Position numbers and translations under genes: made by a program
Source: Lachnospiraceae bacterium
GTDB lineage: Bacteria; Bacillota; Clostridia; Lachnospirales; Lachnospiraceae
Length of the DNA stretch: 64,000 nt
Assembly (NCBI GenBank): GCA_017450485.1
Contig: JAFSTN010000019.1
Location: 1 to 64,000, forward strand
Reading direction: 5' to 3'
In this document: positions 6,897-15,409 of the stretch, in pieces
How the letters are laid out: the number at the start of each line of letters is the position of its first letter
Position numbering within the stretch: position 1 is the stretch's first letter
The notes under the pieces: generated by a model
Seen by the model: the letters and a program-made list of their open reading frames with translations, nothing else
What the model was told of the DNA's origin: nothing
The model's database searches: none

Positions 6897-9590
6897 TCAC
6901 TCCATGTTCTTAAGCGCCTCATTCAGAGGTATTCTTCTGATACGTATATAATCGACAACCGACACGGCAAGATAGCCGAATAACAGGTATCCGACAGACA
7001 GGATCATAGATGACGTCCTCATATAGTACGAAAAATATCCGTCCATCTTGAGCATGAATACCTTAAACACCATGGTCATGAGAAAATATCCGGCCGCAAA
7101 CCCCGCTACCGCGCATAACACAACCACGAATGCGGTAGGTATGATATAGAGAGAGCCTATCTCCGTGTTCTTAAATCCGAGGATCTTGACCATGGAGATC
7201 GGGCGTTCGTTTCGCTCTATGATGATCTTTGTCAGAAGATATATCAGAGCCGCTGCGAGGACGATCAGTACATATTTAAAAGCATTTACGATCCCTCCGA
7301 GAGAATGGTCGAGCTGGGTGGCGACCTTGGAAATATCTTCGGCGGTTATCACCGTGGCAATATCCTGTTCGTCTATATCGGTTATTTCGTTTCGCGAGAA
7401 GTATCCGGTAAATTCGTCCGGCTTTTTGTCAAACACCTCGAGAAATGTGTCCTGATCCATGAATACCGCTATACCGCCCTCGTAATCTATCGTGCCGTAT
7501 ACCGTAAATTCATACGTCTTATTCTCATATTCTTCGTGCAGAGCGATAGTATCGCCTGTGTCCAGCTCGAATTTCTCCATGAATGCGGACGACAGATATA
7601 CATTTTTTTCCGGAAGTTCGCCGGGCATGTTCACATATGAGCTGTCAGGTAAGATACCGTATACTGTCACGCTTTCATCCTGGCCGCTTCCCATGCCGGT
7701 GCGGAACGAACCGGCCTCCTTGGGGTACAGCAGGGTCTTCGCACTGAAACGCTCGGCACTGCTCTCAGAGGTTTCGATCACATTACCTTCAGAATCCTTA
7801 TACCCCATCAGCATATACTGATAATCTGCGAATATCATCTCCGGTGCCCTGCTCCCATAATGGTCGAGCGAGTCCGGTAAACCAAACGCAAAACACATCA
7901 TCAGTTCTATGAATATAACTCCGAATATCAGCACGACATAGTTCGGCAGATTCTGAAGCATGACTCTTAACCTGAATCTCCTGAGGAACGACCATGCCGG
8001 TATCCTCCTTGCCTTGGAATGTCTGGCTTTCGTAAGATCATGTCTGAGAAACTGAAGCGGAGATAACTGCAGTTTCTTCACAATGACTATGAGATTGATG
8101 AAAAACATCAGGACAAGAGGAATGACAGTCGTTTTCACAAGTGCAGTCGGACTCCATACCAGATGACATGACGGCAGACTGTAGCTTTCATAGTAAAGTG
8201 ACACGGCCAGGCCTCGAAAAGCGGTATATCCGAGCACGTTTCCGATCACGGCACCTATCAGCGTAACGGCGACAGGCAGGGACATGTAATGAAATGCGAG
8301 CTCATTTTTGCTGTATCCCGAAGCACGAAGAGTTCCTATCACGGAAGCCTCCTTATCGATGGTGTTGCTTATGGTGATCGCAAAAATAAACGCGATCACG
8401 GCGATAAGGATGTAGCAGAGGATGCTCGTTGCACTCGAATCCCCCTCGATGTCGGAAGGTGCGAAATTGCTCGCCTGCCTTAAATATTCCGGGAGATAGC
8501 TTTTGAGCTCATTATCATGAACGAGAGTCTGAGTGATCAGGGATTTAAGGAAATTCTCCGATGTATCGGCCTGTTCTATCTTATCCGCGGGTTCGGTCTC
8601 ATACACATACGCATAGTTATAATGGATCCTGGCCCGCAGCAAGTCAAACGCTTCCGGAGTCACCATTCCGACATCAAATCCGAACGCATCAAACATGAGA
8701 TCCGTATTGGATTCGTGCAACGTCAGATAGTGGACATAGGACAAAAGTCCAACAACGGTAAATTCCTTACCGCCGACAGTGATCGTATCTCCCAGACTTA
8801 TACCCATGTTATCGGCATGCATCCGGTCGATGGCGATCTCCGATCCGGTCACGGGAGCACGCCCTTCGTTAAAGGACGCCTGATCGATCGACGTATCACT
8901 TCTGAATACCCTTACCGTCGCATCCTTGGTTCCGTCATTGTCGACATCCTCGGATTCGTCTCTGTAGAAATCTTCATAAATGCTTACCCGAACGGCCGAA
9001 AATCCTTCGTCATCAAGACCATATTCTTCCGAGATCTCATCCCATTCATCATCAACCGCTTCCCTGACCGCATCATGTGCTTCTTCGTAAGCCTCGTCAG
9101 AAGCTTCGGTAAACTCATCGGATTCTCTCGCCTCTTTTATCGCACTGTCATAGTTTTCATCTACAGCTTCATCTATCCGGTCAAGGATCATATCCTCATC
9201 GGTAATGCCGTATGCTTCACACTGCGTGCGGACAGCTTCTTCGATAGTATTTCTCACCTGTTCATCGAGTTCTTTTTCGATCGCTTCCGAAACCTCGGAA
9301 TCTGCTTCCTCCATGCCCTTCTCCAGATAATACTGCCGCACATCCGCCATTTCACCGGTACTTATATCTGTAAGGAGTTCGGGATTGGCCTTTTTTGACA
9401 GCTCAAAGGAACCGTCTTCGAGCTTAAGCTCCTCTTTTCCCTGTTCGATCGAAGCCAGCATGCTGTCATGACCAACATACATGCCGGAAACAAGTCCGAT
9501 CATCAGGACAAGAAAAACTATGATCACAAGGTACTTATGCCAGTCGGAGATCAGTTCCCTTGGTATACGCCTTATAAGCGGATTTTTCAT
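6897..9590 (-). CDS. FtsX-like ABC permease with long acidic helical ectodomain
   Basis: An 897-residue permease. The ATG at 9590 is preferred because AAGGAGG lies 6 bases upstream. It has a TM segment near residues 20-45, then an unusually acidic, Glu/Asp-rich helical stretch (about residues 65-200) before the usual MacB-like periplasmic-type domain, then FtsX membrane blocks centred near 390-510 and 780-890. The motif VIGTLRASGYSKNEL is a typical FtsX cytoplasmic loop. Its ATPase partner is immediately upstream. It probably exports or senses an envelope-associated substrate; co-transcription with feoAB and metal genes suggests a link to iron or metal stress. Confidence 0.85.
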   Translation of the reverse strand: MKNPLIRRIPRELISDWHKYLVIIVFLVLMIGLVSGMYVGHDSMLASIEQGKEELKLEDGSFELSKKANPELLTDISTGEMADVRQYYLEKGMEEADSEVSEAIEKELDEQVRNTIEEAVRTQCEAYGITDEDMILDRIDEAVDENYDSAIKEARESDEFTEASDEAYEEAHDAVREAVDDEWDEISEEYGLDDEGFSAVRVSIYEDFYRDESEDVDNDGTKDATVRVFRSDTSIDQASFNEGRAPVTGSEIAIDRMHADNMGISLGDTITVGGKEFTVVGLLSYVHYLTLHESNTDLMFDAFGFDVGMVTPEAFDLLRARIHYNYAYVYETEPADKIEQADTSENFLKSLITQTLVHDNELKSYLPEYLRQASNFAPSDIEGDSSATSILCYILIAVIAFIFAITISNTIDKEASVIGTLRASGYSKNELAFHYMSLPVAVTLIGAVIGNVLGYTAFRGLAVSLYYESYSLPSCHLVWSPTALVKTTVIPLVLMFFINLIVIVKKLQLSPLQFLRHDLTKARHSKARRIPAWSFLRRFRLRVMLQNLPNYVVLIFGVIFIELMMCFAFGLPDSLDHYGSRAPEMIFADYQYMLMGYKDSEGNVIETSESSAERFSAKTLLYPKEAGSFRTGMGSGQDESVTVYGILPDSSYVNMPGELPEKNVYLSSAFMEKFELDTGDTIALHEEYENKTYEFTVYGTIDYEGGIAVFMDQDTFLEVFDKKPDEFTGYFSRNEITDIDEQDIATVITAEDISKVATQLDHSLGGIVNAFKYVLIVLAAALIYLLTKIIIERNERPISMVKILGFKNTEIGSLYIIPTAFVVVLCAVAGFAAGYFLMTMVFKVFMLKMDGYFSYYMRTSSMILSVGYLLFGYLAVSVVDYIRIRRIPLNEALKNME

Positions 9591-9601
9591 TTCATGCCTC
9601 C

Positions 9602-10309
9602 TTACCACTCGAGCTCGGAAGCAGGGGTTTTGACTTCGTTGATGTCATTATGACGGACAACCCCGTCCCTTAATTTGATCACATGATCCGCCATATACCT
9701 TATGGCTTCATTATGAGTGACCATGATGACCGTACTGCCGTACTTGCTGTTGCAGTCTTCTATAAGTGCAAGGATCTCCTTGGACGTCTTATAGTCGAGT
9801 GCTCCGGTCGGTTCGTCGCACATCAGAATGTCCGGATTCTTTACCACTGCCCTCCCTATGGATACTCTCTGCTGCTGACCTCCGGACAGCTGGTTCGGAT
9901 ACTTATATTTATGTTCCTGAAGACCGAGAGTCGTGATCACCTCTTCAACATCCAGCGGATCGTCGGAAAGATAGGCGCCGACTTCGATATTCTCTTTAAC
10001 ATTCAGATTCGGTATGAGGTTGTACATCTGAAAAACATAACCAAGATGCTTTCTTCGATATAACGTAAGCTGTTTTTCCGTCATATCCTCGAGTTTGTCT
10101 CCGTTAATGCTCACATATCCGGAATCGGGTGTATCGATACCGCCTATGATATTGAGCAGAGTGGATTTCCCGGAGCCGGAGGGACCGAGGAGCACGCAGA
10201 ACTCGCCTTTCTTCACCGTGAAATCCATGCCTCTGAGCACATCCTGTTTTGCTTCACCGGAGCCAAAGCTTTTGTTCAGACTCCTAATCTGCAGAAAACT
10301 CTCATCCAT
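9602..10309 (-). CDS. ABC transporter ATP-binding protein, MacB/LolD type
   Basis: A 235-residue ATPase with Walker A GPSGSGKST, Q-loop VFQMYNLIP, signature LSGGQQQRVSIGRAV, Walker B ILMCDEPTGALD and switch MVTHNE. Its start overlaps the 3' end of the P-type ATPase gene by 8 bases, and its stop is 11 bases before the start of the FtsX-like permease. It therefore belongs to the operon and energises that permease. It is similar in sequence to the ATPase at 2422-3135, which suggests duplication of the transporter within one operon. Confidence 0.92.
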   Translation of the reverse strand: MDESFLQIRSLNKSFGSGEAKQDVLRGMDFTVKKGEFCVLLGPSGSGKSTLLNIIGGIDTPDSGYVSINGDKLEDMTEKQLTLYRRKHLGYVFQMYNLIPNLNVKENIEVGAYLSDDPLDVEEVITTLGLQEHKYKYPNQLSGGQQQRVSIGRAVVKNPDILMCDEPTGALDYKTSKEILALIEDCNSKYGSTVIMVTHNEAIRYMADHVIKLRDGVVRHNDINEVKTPASELEW

Positions 10310-12413
10310 TCCCCGTTGCCTCCATCCTGTTGTCTTTCGTTCCTATAAGGTGCGTCATACTCTTCAGTCCTATCGCCACGGTAGATCCGTTATGAAGCAT
10401 CGCGGATGTCGCGGGTGGCATAACGCCGGCTATGCCAAGTCCTATGAGTGCCGTATTGAATCCCACTATGGTTCTGTAATTGAACCTGATCCTTTTCATC
10501 AAAAGAGTACTGATATCTCTTAATACAACAATGCTTTCAAGATCATCGGAGCCTATCGTGATATCAGCTATCTGCCTGGCTATTTCCGCGCCGTCGCTGA
10601 TTGCTATTCCTGCATCCGATGCGGACAGGGCCGGGGAATCGTTGATCCCGTCGCCCACCATGATCACCCGGTGTCCCTCTTTCTTCATTTTCTCCACATA
10701 TCCGGATTTATCCTCGGGAAGAACTTCCGAGTAGTATTCGGTGATCCCCGCTTCGGAAGCGATCCTGGCTGCGGTTCTTTCGCTGTCACCCGTCATCATC
10801 ACGATATGCTCAAACCCGCGTGCCCGAAGTTTCCCGACCACATCCGGTGTTTCTTTTCTCATCGGGTCTTCTATCAGGATGCAGGCCGACAGTTTACCGT
10901 TCTTGGCAAAATACAGATGAGAGTATTCGTCCGGCAGTGCATCGAACAGCTCTCTCCTGTCATCATCTATGACAACTCCTTCGTCTTCAAACACAAAATG
11001 ATAGCTTCCTATAACGGCTCTTTCATTACCGATCTCGGAAGCAATACCATGCGCAACTATATATTCCACACTTGTATGAAGTTCATCATGCAGCAGACCT
11101 TTCTCCAGTGCTTTGTCAACCACGGCTACGGCAACGGAATGCGGGAAGTGTTCTTCGAGACACGCTGCCTGTCTTAACAGCTCGTCTTCGGATTCAGCGC
11201 AGAACGATACAACTCCCGCCACGGCCGGTTTTGCTTTTGTGATCGTGCCGGTCTTGTCAAAAATGATCGTATCCGCATCAGCTACAGCTTCAAGAAACTT
11301 TCCTCCCTTGACGGTCATGTCATACTCCGCTGCTTCTTTTATGGCGGATAATACCGATATCGGCATCGCCATCTTGAGTGCGCATGAATAATCAACCATG
11401 AGTACGGATACCGCCTTGGTAACATTCCTGCTTATCGCCCATGTCAGCCCGGCGGCAAGCAGAGTATACGGAACAAGCCTGTCTGCAAGCCTCTCTGCTT
11501 TGCTCTCCAGAGATGACTTCAGTTTCTCGGACTCCTCGATCATCTTTACTATCTTGTCAAAGCGCCCGCATCCTTCGGTCTGGGTCACCCTGATGGCCAG
11601 GTCGCCTTCTTCCACGACAGTTCCGGCAAATACGCTCATGCCGCATCCCTTGTGTACCGCTGCGGACTCCCCGGTCATGGAAGCCTGATTGATCATTGCA
11701 TCACCGTCAACGATCTCTCCGTCAAACGGGATCATATTTCCCATTCTCACAACGACTCTGTCGCCGCATTCGATCGCGGATGCATCTGTCTGTACTTCTC
11801 CGCTGTCCGTCAGCAGCCATACCGTGTCGATGTTCAGAGACATCCTTCTCGCCAGATCGTCAACCGATCGCTTATGCGTCCATTCCTCCAGAGTGTCTCC
11901 GATCTTCAGGAGAAACATTACATTTGATGCGGTATTATAATCTCCGATCAAAACTGCGGAGCTGATAGCGATCGCATCCAGCAGTTCAACCTGCAGACGT
12001 CTGTTTTTTAGAGTCTTAAGCCCGCGCCATATGTATCTGACTGTTTTAATGATGTCCAGCACTCTGCGTATGGCAAACGGGAGTATTAAACGTCTTGCAT
12101 AATGGAGTATCACCGTGGTCACCACCCTGTCGTGGTAACCGGCACTGAGTTCTCTGCCGGAGTACTCAAATACGCGCTCCGGCACCTGAACGTCATCAAA
12201 CGAAAAAGCTCTGACTATCTCTGTGATACGTGACCTGTCACAGTCAAAAAAGATCACCGCATCCGCTGTCCGCTCGTATACACGGACATCGCTTATCTCA
12301 TCAAAGCCCCTTAAGTAGTATTCGAGGATATCCGCTTCTCTGAAGCTAAGACGTTTCACGGGCAGATGCAGACGTATCCTGTTTTTTAGTTCATGTCTGA
12401 TCGTAAAGTTCAT
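10302..12413 (-). CDS. Heavy-metal-translocating P-type ATPase with SCA motif, FezB-like (P1B-6 candidate)
   Basis: A 703-residue ion pump. The N-terminus (about 1-75) resembles an HMA_2-type domain without a CxxC metal site. Later landmarks are the actuator TGES (247-250), the phosphorylation site DKTGT (386-390), the P1B HP dipeptide (about 424-425), and the hinge GDGINDSPA (587-595). The intramembrane metal motif is SCA (343-345) followed by Pro351, instead of CPC, CPH, SPC or TPC. I associate this with the P1B-6 group, which includes FezB of ferrosomes; that assignment needs alignment. Position after feoAB and a small FezA-like gene supports iron as substrate. It overlaps both neighbours. 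Confidence 0.85.
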   Translation of the reverse strand: MNFTIRHELKNRIRLHLPVKRLSFREADILEYYLRGFDEISDVRVYERTADAVIFFDCDRSRITEIVRAFSFDDVQVPERVFEYSGRELSAGYHDRVVTTVILHYARRLILPFAIRRVLDIIKTVRYIWRGLKTLKNRRLQVELLDAIAISSAVLIGDYNTASNVMFLLKIGDTLEEWTHKRSVDDLARRMSLNIDTVWLLTDSGEVQTDASAIECGDRVVVRMGNMIPFDGEIVDGDAMINQASMTGESAAVHKGCGMSVFAGTVVEEGDLAIRVTQTEGCGRFDKIVKMIEESEKLKSSLESKAERLADRLVPYTLLAAGLTWAISRNVTKAVSVLMVDYSCALKMAMPISVLSAIKEAAEYDMTVKGGKFLEAVADADTIIFDKTGTITKAKPAVAGVVSFCAESEDELLRQAACLEEHFPHSVAVAVVDKALEKGLLHDELHTSVEYIVAHGIASEIGNERAVIGSYHFVFEDEGVVIDDDRRELFDALPDEYSHLYFAKNGKLSACILIEDPMRKETPDVVGKLRARGFEHIVMMTGDSERTAARIASEAGITEYYSEVLPEDKSGYVEKMKKEGHRVIMVGDGINDSPALSASDAGIAISDGAEIARQIADITIGSDDLESIVVLRDISTLLMKRIRFNYRTIVGFNTALIGLGIAGVMPPATSAMLHNGSTVAIGLKSMTHLIGTKDNRMEATGNG

Positions 12414-12652
12414 TCTTCGCCTGAATCTTCCTTCCCGGCTCTCTCCTCGTTTATCGCCTTGGCTTCCTCGTAGATATCACTGCAGTTTTCCTGCAATGTG
12501 GTAACCTGATCCATCACACAGTCTTTGGCTCTCAGAACCCCGGCTGTGCAGTGTGTATATATCTTCTTGGCATCCTTGGAGGACAAAAGTTTGATCCCCT
12601 CCAGTCCAAACAGAGTTCCCAGTGCAAATAATCCGACACCTTTCAGTTTCAT
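12410..12652 (-). CDS. Small protein with N-terminal hydrophobic glycine-rich segment (DUF6110-like, FezA-like candidate)
   Basis: An 80-residue protein. Residues 4-24 form a hydrophobic glycine-rich stretch (GVGLFALGTLFGLEGIKLL) followed by a basic patch (SSKDAKKIY), a Cys-containing helix and a charged tail. This looks like a short membrane-inserted hairpin or anchor. It resembles the DUF6110 family as I remember it, whose members sit next to metal P-type ATPases. Ferrosome loci encode a small membrane protein (FezA) beside FezB, and this gene has the same position, overlapping the ATPase start by 4 bases. FezA identity is inference from size, hydrophobicity and context. Confidence 0.65.
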   Translation of the reverse strand: MKLKGVGLFALGTLFGLEGIKLLSSKDAKKIYTHCTAGVLRAKDCVMDQVTTLQENCSDIYEEAKAINEERAGKEDSGEE

Positions 12653-12667
12653 ATGATCATCCTCCTA

Positions 12668-14488
12668 TCATCCTAAAAACGGCAATGCAATGTGATATAC
12701 GATACAGGACAGGATCAACGCGGCCAGAATATAGAATCCGGCAGTTTTAGCTGTCCACTTAAGCGAATGAGATTCTTTGTACGTAGTGGAAAGAGCCATA
12801 AGGCAGGGAACACTGAAAGTGCACGCAAACATAAATGCCAGTGCCTCGGCTCCCGATATGGTCTGAGTCATCATCTGCGAAAGAGCCGATGTATCCACGC
12901 CGCCCGTGGCAGCATTGAATGCAACATCAGCCACATTACTCTGTCCGGCAAATACGGCATTCAGCGTACCGAGTACGGCTTCCTTGGCAAAAGCCGCAGT
13001 GATGAATGCCATGAACGTACGCCATCCCATACCGAAGATCCTGGTCACGGGCTCAATGAATGTTCCCACCTTATACAGCAGAGAACTCTCTACATTTCCT
13101 GAAGGGCTGAACGAGAACGCCCAGAAGATGATCGATACCAGCGTGACTGTCTTAAGTGCGCGTTTGAACATGTCGAAGCACTTGATCCATGCTTCCTTGA
13201 TGATGTATTTCCAATGAGCTTTATGATAAGGGGGAAGTTCCATGATCATACCCGACCTGGTACTCTCGGGTACAAGTTTGCCGCCGAATACACGGGATAC
13301 TATAAACATCAGTACAAAGATATAAAGAATAATGCCTATGCACACCAGTGCTGTTCCCCATGCAGGGAAGAACATACCGGAAATAACCGGAATGATGCTC
13401 CAGATCGAAGCGCAGGGTACTGCCCATACGACCATCATAGTGAGCATCTTCTGGCCCCAGTTGTCCATGACTCTGGTCCCACTCGCACCGCCGATAGTAC
13501 ATCCCATGCCCATCAGGATCGGAGCAACAGCTTTGCCCTGAAGTCCGAGCTTGGACAGCGCACCGTCAAACTGATAAGCGGCTCTGGCCAGGAATCCTAT
13601 CTCCTCCAGAAATCCGAAGACCACATTTACACCGAAGACAAATGCCGACATCGAGATGCAGAAATAGAATGTATTGGGAATGAGCAGACTGAATACGGAT
13701 ACAAGCCAGGGATGAACATTCAGGCCGTTCAGGAACCCGGCTATGGGAGCACCAAGTACCTGAGGAAGCATGCCTGCCACACTCATGAAAGGTGACATTA
13801 TCAGCATCGCAGCGAGAAATCCCACTAAAATGATCAGGATCGTCATCACTTTTCCCCAGAAAGGTTTAAGCATGATCCTGTCGAATCCGGATATCGTATA
13901 GGTCTTTTCGGATGTGCTTGCTGCACCTTCAAGTATGCTGTTGATCCAGGCATATTTTGCATTTGCATCTGTCATAGACTCAGTCACGAGCTTATGCGGT
14001 GTCTTAAGTTCACCTGCGATCAGGGATTTTAATCCGTCAAAGCCTTTCCCGTCCGCAGCTGTAAAAGGAAGCACCGGTATGCCGAGTCTCTCCGAGATCA
14101 GCTTATCATCGATCTTTTTGCCCTGTGATGTCGCGACATCCATCATATTTAATATCAGGATCGAAGGAACATCCATCGAGGCGAAATCCGCGAGCATATA
14201 CATGCTTCTTTCGAGCTGTGAAGCATCTACGAGAACGCATACCAGATCGGCCTGTCCGCTTTTGATGAACTGCTCCGTAATGATCTCCTCATCGGAGTTT
14301 CCCGACAGTCCGTAGCTTCCCGGCAGATCCACTACCGTGTATTTTTTGTTGTTATAGCTGTATGTGCCTTCGCTTTTCTCTACTGTCTTGCCCGGCCAGT
14401 TACCCACGTGCTGCCTGGATCCGGTCAGCTGATTGAATACGGTTGATTTACCGGAGTTGGGCTGTCCCAACAGTGCTATACAGTTCAT
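12668..14488 (-). CDS. feoB: Ferrous iron transport protein B
   Basis: A 606-residue inner-membrane Fe(II) transporter. The N-terminal G domain has G1 GQPNSGKST, G3 DLPGSYG and G4 NMMD; a helical region follows, then Gate/core membrane segments from about residue 215 to the C-terminus. Motifs such as GMGCTIGGASGTRVMDN and VPCLMALSTTYKES match FeoB core and gate regions with conserved Cys. It overlaps feoA by 4 bases (ATGA) and is 15 bases from the small FezA-like gene. It imports iron under anaerobic conditions; coupling with a putative ferrosome ATPase suggests direct handling of imported iron. Confidence 0.95.
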   Translation of the reverse strand: MNCIALLGQPNSGKSTVFNQLTGSRQHVGNWPGKTVEKSEGTYSYNNKKYTVVDLPGSYGLSGNSDEEIITEQFIKSGQADLVCVLVDASQLERSMYMLADFASMDVPSILILNMMDVATSQGKKIDDKLISERLGIPVLPFTAADGKGFDGLKSLIAGELKTPHKLVTESMTDANAKYAWINSILEGAASTSEKTYTISGFDRIMLKPFWGKVMTILIILVGFLAAMLIMSPFMSVAGMLPQVLGAPIAGFLNGLNVHPWLVSVFSLLIPNTFYFCISMSAFVFGVNVVFGFLEEIGFLARAAYQFDGALSKLGLQGKAVAPILMGMGCTIGGASGTRVMDNWGQKMLTMMVVWAVPCASIWSIIPVISGMFFPAWGTALVCIGIILYIFVLMFIVSRVFGGKLVPESTRSGMIMELPPYHKAHWKYIIKEAWIKCFDMFKRALKTVTLVSIIFWAFSFSPSGNVESSLLYKVGTFIEPVTRIFGMGWRTFMAFITAAFAKEAVLGTLNAVFAGQSNVADVAFNAATGGVDTSALSQMMTQTISGAEALAFMFACTFSVPCLMALSTTYKESHSLKWTAKTAGFYILAALILSCIVYHIALPFLG

Positions 14489-14712
14489 GCCTCTACCTCC
14501 GCTACTTCGATCATGTCACAGTCTCTCCTGTTGAGCGCAAGAAGTGTCTCTCTCGCATACACGAGTACCGGCATCTTCCTGTCGTTCTTCACCACCTGAA
14601 ACCGGGCACCCTCGGTCAGACCGACTGAGGTGATCCGTTTTAAGAATCTCTCGTCTCTGCCGAGAGACTTCACCGTTCCGGTCCTGTCAGCTTTCATTTC
14701 ACTTAGTTTCAT
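14485..14712 (-). CDS. feoA: Ferrous iron transport protein A
   Basis: A 75-residue SH3-like cytoplasmic protein that assists FeoB. The pattern LKRITSVGLTEGARFQVVKNDRKMPVLV matches the FeoA core, in which a glycine-rich turn follows a hydrophobic helix. It is the first gene of a run of fourteen closely packed minus-strand genes. The palindrome at 14789-14808, 77-96 bases upstream of the start, is a candidate operator. An AAAGG sequence lies about 15 bases before the ATG, so the Shine-Dalgarno is weak. Confidence 0.92.
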   Translation of the reverse strand: MKLSEMKADRTGTVKSLGRDERFLKRITSVGLTEGARFQVVKNDRKMPVLVYARETLLALNRRDCDMIEVAEVEA

Positions 14713-14788
14713 TTCTCATCCAGCCTTTCTTTGATCATGTCATTTTATGTATATAAATGCCTCTTTGGGTTAGTCTCGCATCAGACTC

Positions 14789-14808
14789 GGGTTAGTTGCG
14801 GCTAACCC
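14789..14808. promoter_or_regulatory. Palindromic candidate operator upstream of feoA
   Basis: The perfect inverted repeat GGGTTAG-N6-CTAACCC. A further direct half-site GGGTTAG lies at 14767-14773, and a smaller inverted repeat (AGTCT-N6-AGACT) at 14772-14787. The core TTAG-N6-CTAA resembles DtxR/IdeR/MntR-family sites more than a Fur box. The same core occurs at 15379-15396 in the promoter of the neighbouring gene, which supports one shared metalloregulator. The regulator itself is not in the window. Confidence 0.6.
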
Positions 14809-14814
14809 AATGGG

Positions 14815-14852
14815 CAAAAAATACCGCTGTTTACCGGCCACGTCCGGGGTAT
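14815..14852 (-). terminator. Possible Rho-independent terminator after the 14853-15353 gene
   Basis: On the minus strand, ATACC pairs with GGTAT around an inner CCGG/CCGG hairpin, followed by six T. It begins immediately after the stop codon at 14853, so transcription of that gene probably ends before feoA. The stem is weak. Confidence 0.4.
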
Positions 14853-15353
14853 CTATACAAACTGTACGCAGATCCACGCGGCAAGTGCAGAAGCCGCCGG
14901 GAAGATAACAAGAAGCTTCAGTAACTGGCTTTTGATGTTATACCCGTATTTCCTGCCGCTGTATACGCTGTCCACTTCCGGAAAATAATACTGAAAGAAT
15001 TTGAACTTCGTGAGCAGAAAATAATCAAAGCAGATCATGTCGTATAGCTTGTATATGGTAAAAATGAGAACAAATCTCAGAAAGAACTGAAAGAACGTAA
15101 AACCGCTGCGTATGCCGTCCCATATGGATATCACGCCTGTACCCAATATCATGAGGATACTGAATATCATGAGCGTCCAGCCTATAGTCCTGGCTCCGTA
15201 GAACAGTTCTTTATCCCTCGGAACTATCAGTTCCTGAGCTTCCTTTGGTGCCGAAGAAAAGAACTTCTTGTCCTGGATAAAGGCAACCGCCGAAAGCAAC
15301 ATCAGGGATATGGCAGCAGAAAAAACAATTGCGAGAAATATGGTCAGTAACAT
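14853..15353 (-). CDS. Membrane protein of unknown function, probably co-regulated with feoAB
   Basis: A 166-residue protein with an N-terminal membrane segment (about 2-26), two to three further helices (about 57-77, 85-105 and 145-165) and no recognised domain. A good Shine-Dalgarno (AGAAAGGA) is 6-7 bases before the ATG at 15353. The promoter carries the same GGTTAG-N6-CTAAC palindrome as the feoA upstream region. This implies expression under the same metal condition, so it may be an accessory membrane protein of the iron system. The function is unknown. Confidence 0.7.
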   Translation of the reverse strand: MLLTIFLAIVFSAAISLMLLSAVAFIQDKKFFSSAPKEAQELIVPRDKELFYGARTIGWTLMIFSILMILGTGVISIWDGIRSGFTFFQFFLRFVLIFTIYKLYDMICFDYFLLTKFKFFQYYFPEVDSVYSGRKYGYNIKSQLLKLLVIFPAASALAAWICVQFV

Positions 15354-15378
15354 GGAGTATCCTTTCTGCGTCTCACGG

Positions 15379-15396
15379 GGTTAGCTCTGGCTAACT
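15379..15396. promoter_or_regulatory. Palindromic candidate operator (second copy)
   Basis: GGTTAG-N6-CTAACT, with the same core as the feoA upstream palindrome. It lies 14 bases downstream of the -10 box at 15410-15415, so on the transcript it covers roughly +7 to +24, a position suited to repression. Confidence 0.6.
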
Positions 15397-15409
15397 GTGG
15401 GCCATAAAA

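Noticed and set aside
8517-9398. Long plus-strand open frame (about 290 codons) opposite the FtsX-like permease.
   Set aside because: It mirrors the acidic codon pattern of the real gene on the other strand, has no Shine-Dalgarno and no recognisable domain.
14713-14852. Fur box upstream of feoA.
   Set aside because: No GATAATGATAATCATTATC-like sequence is present; the palindrome seen has TTAG/CTAA arms.
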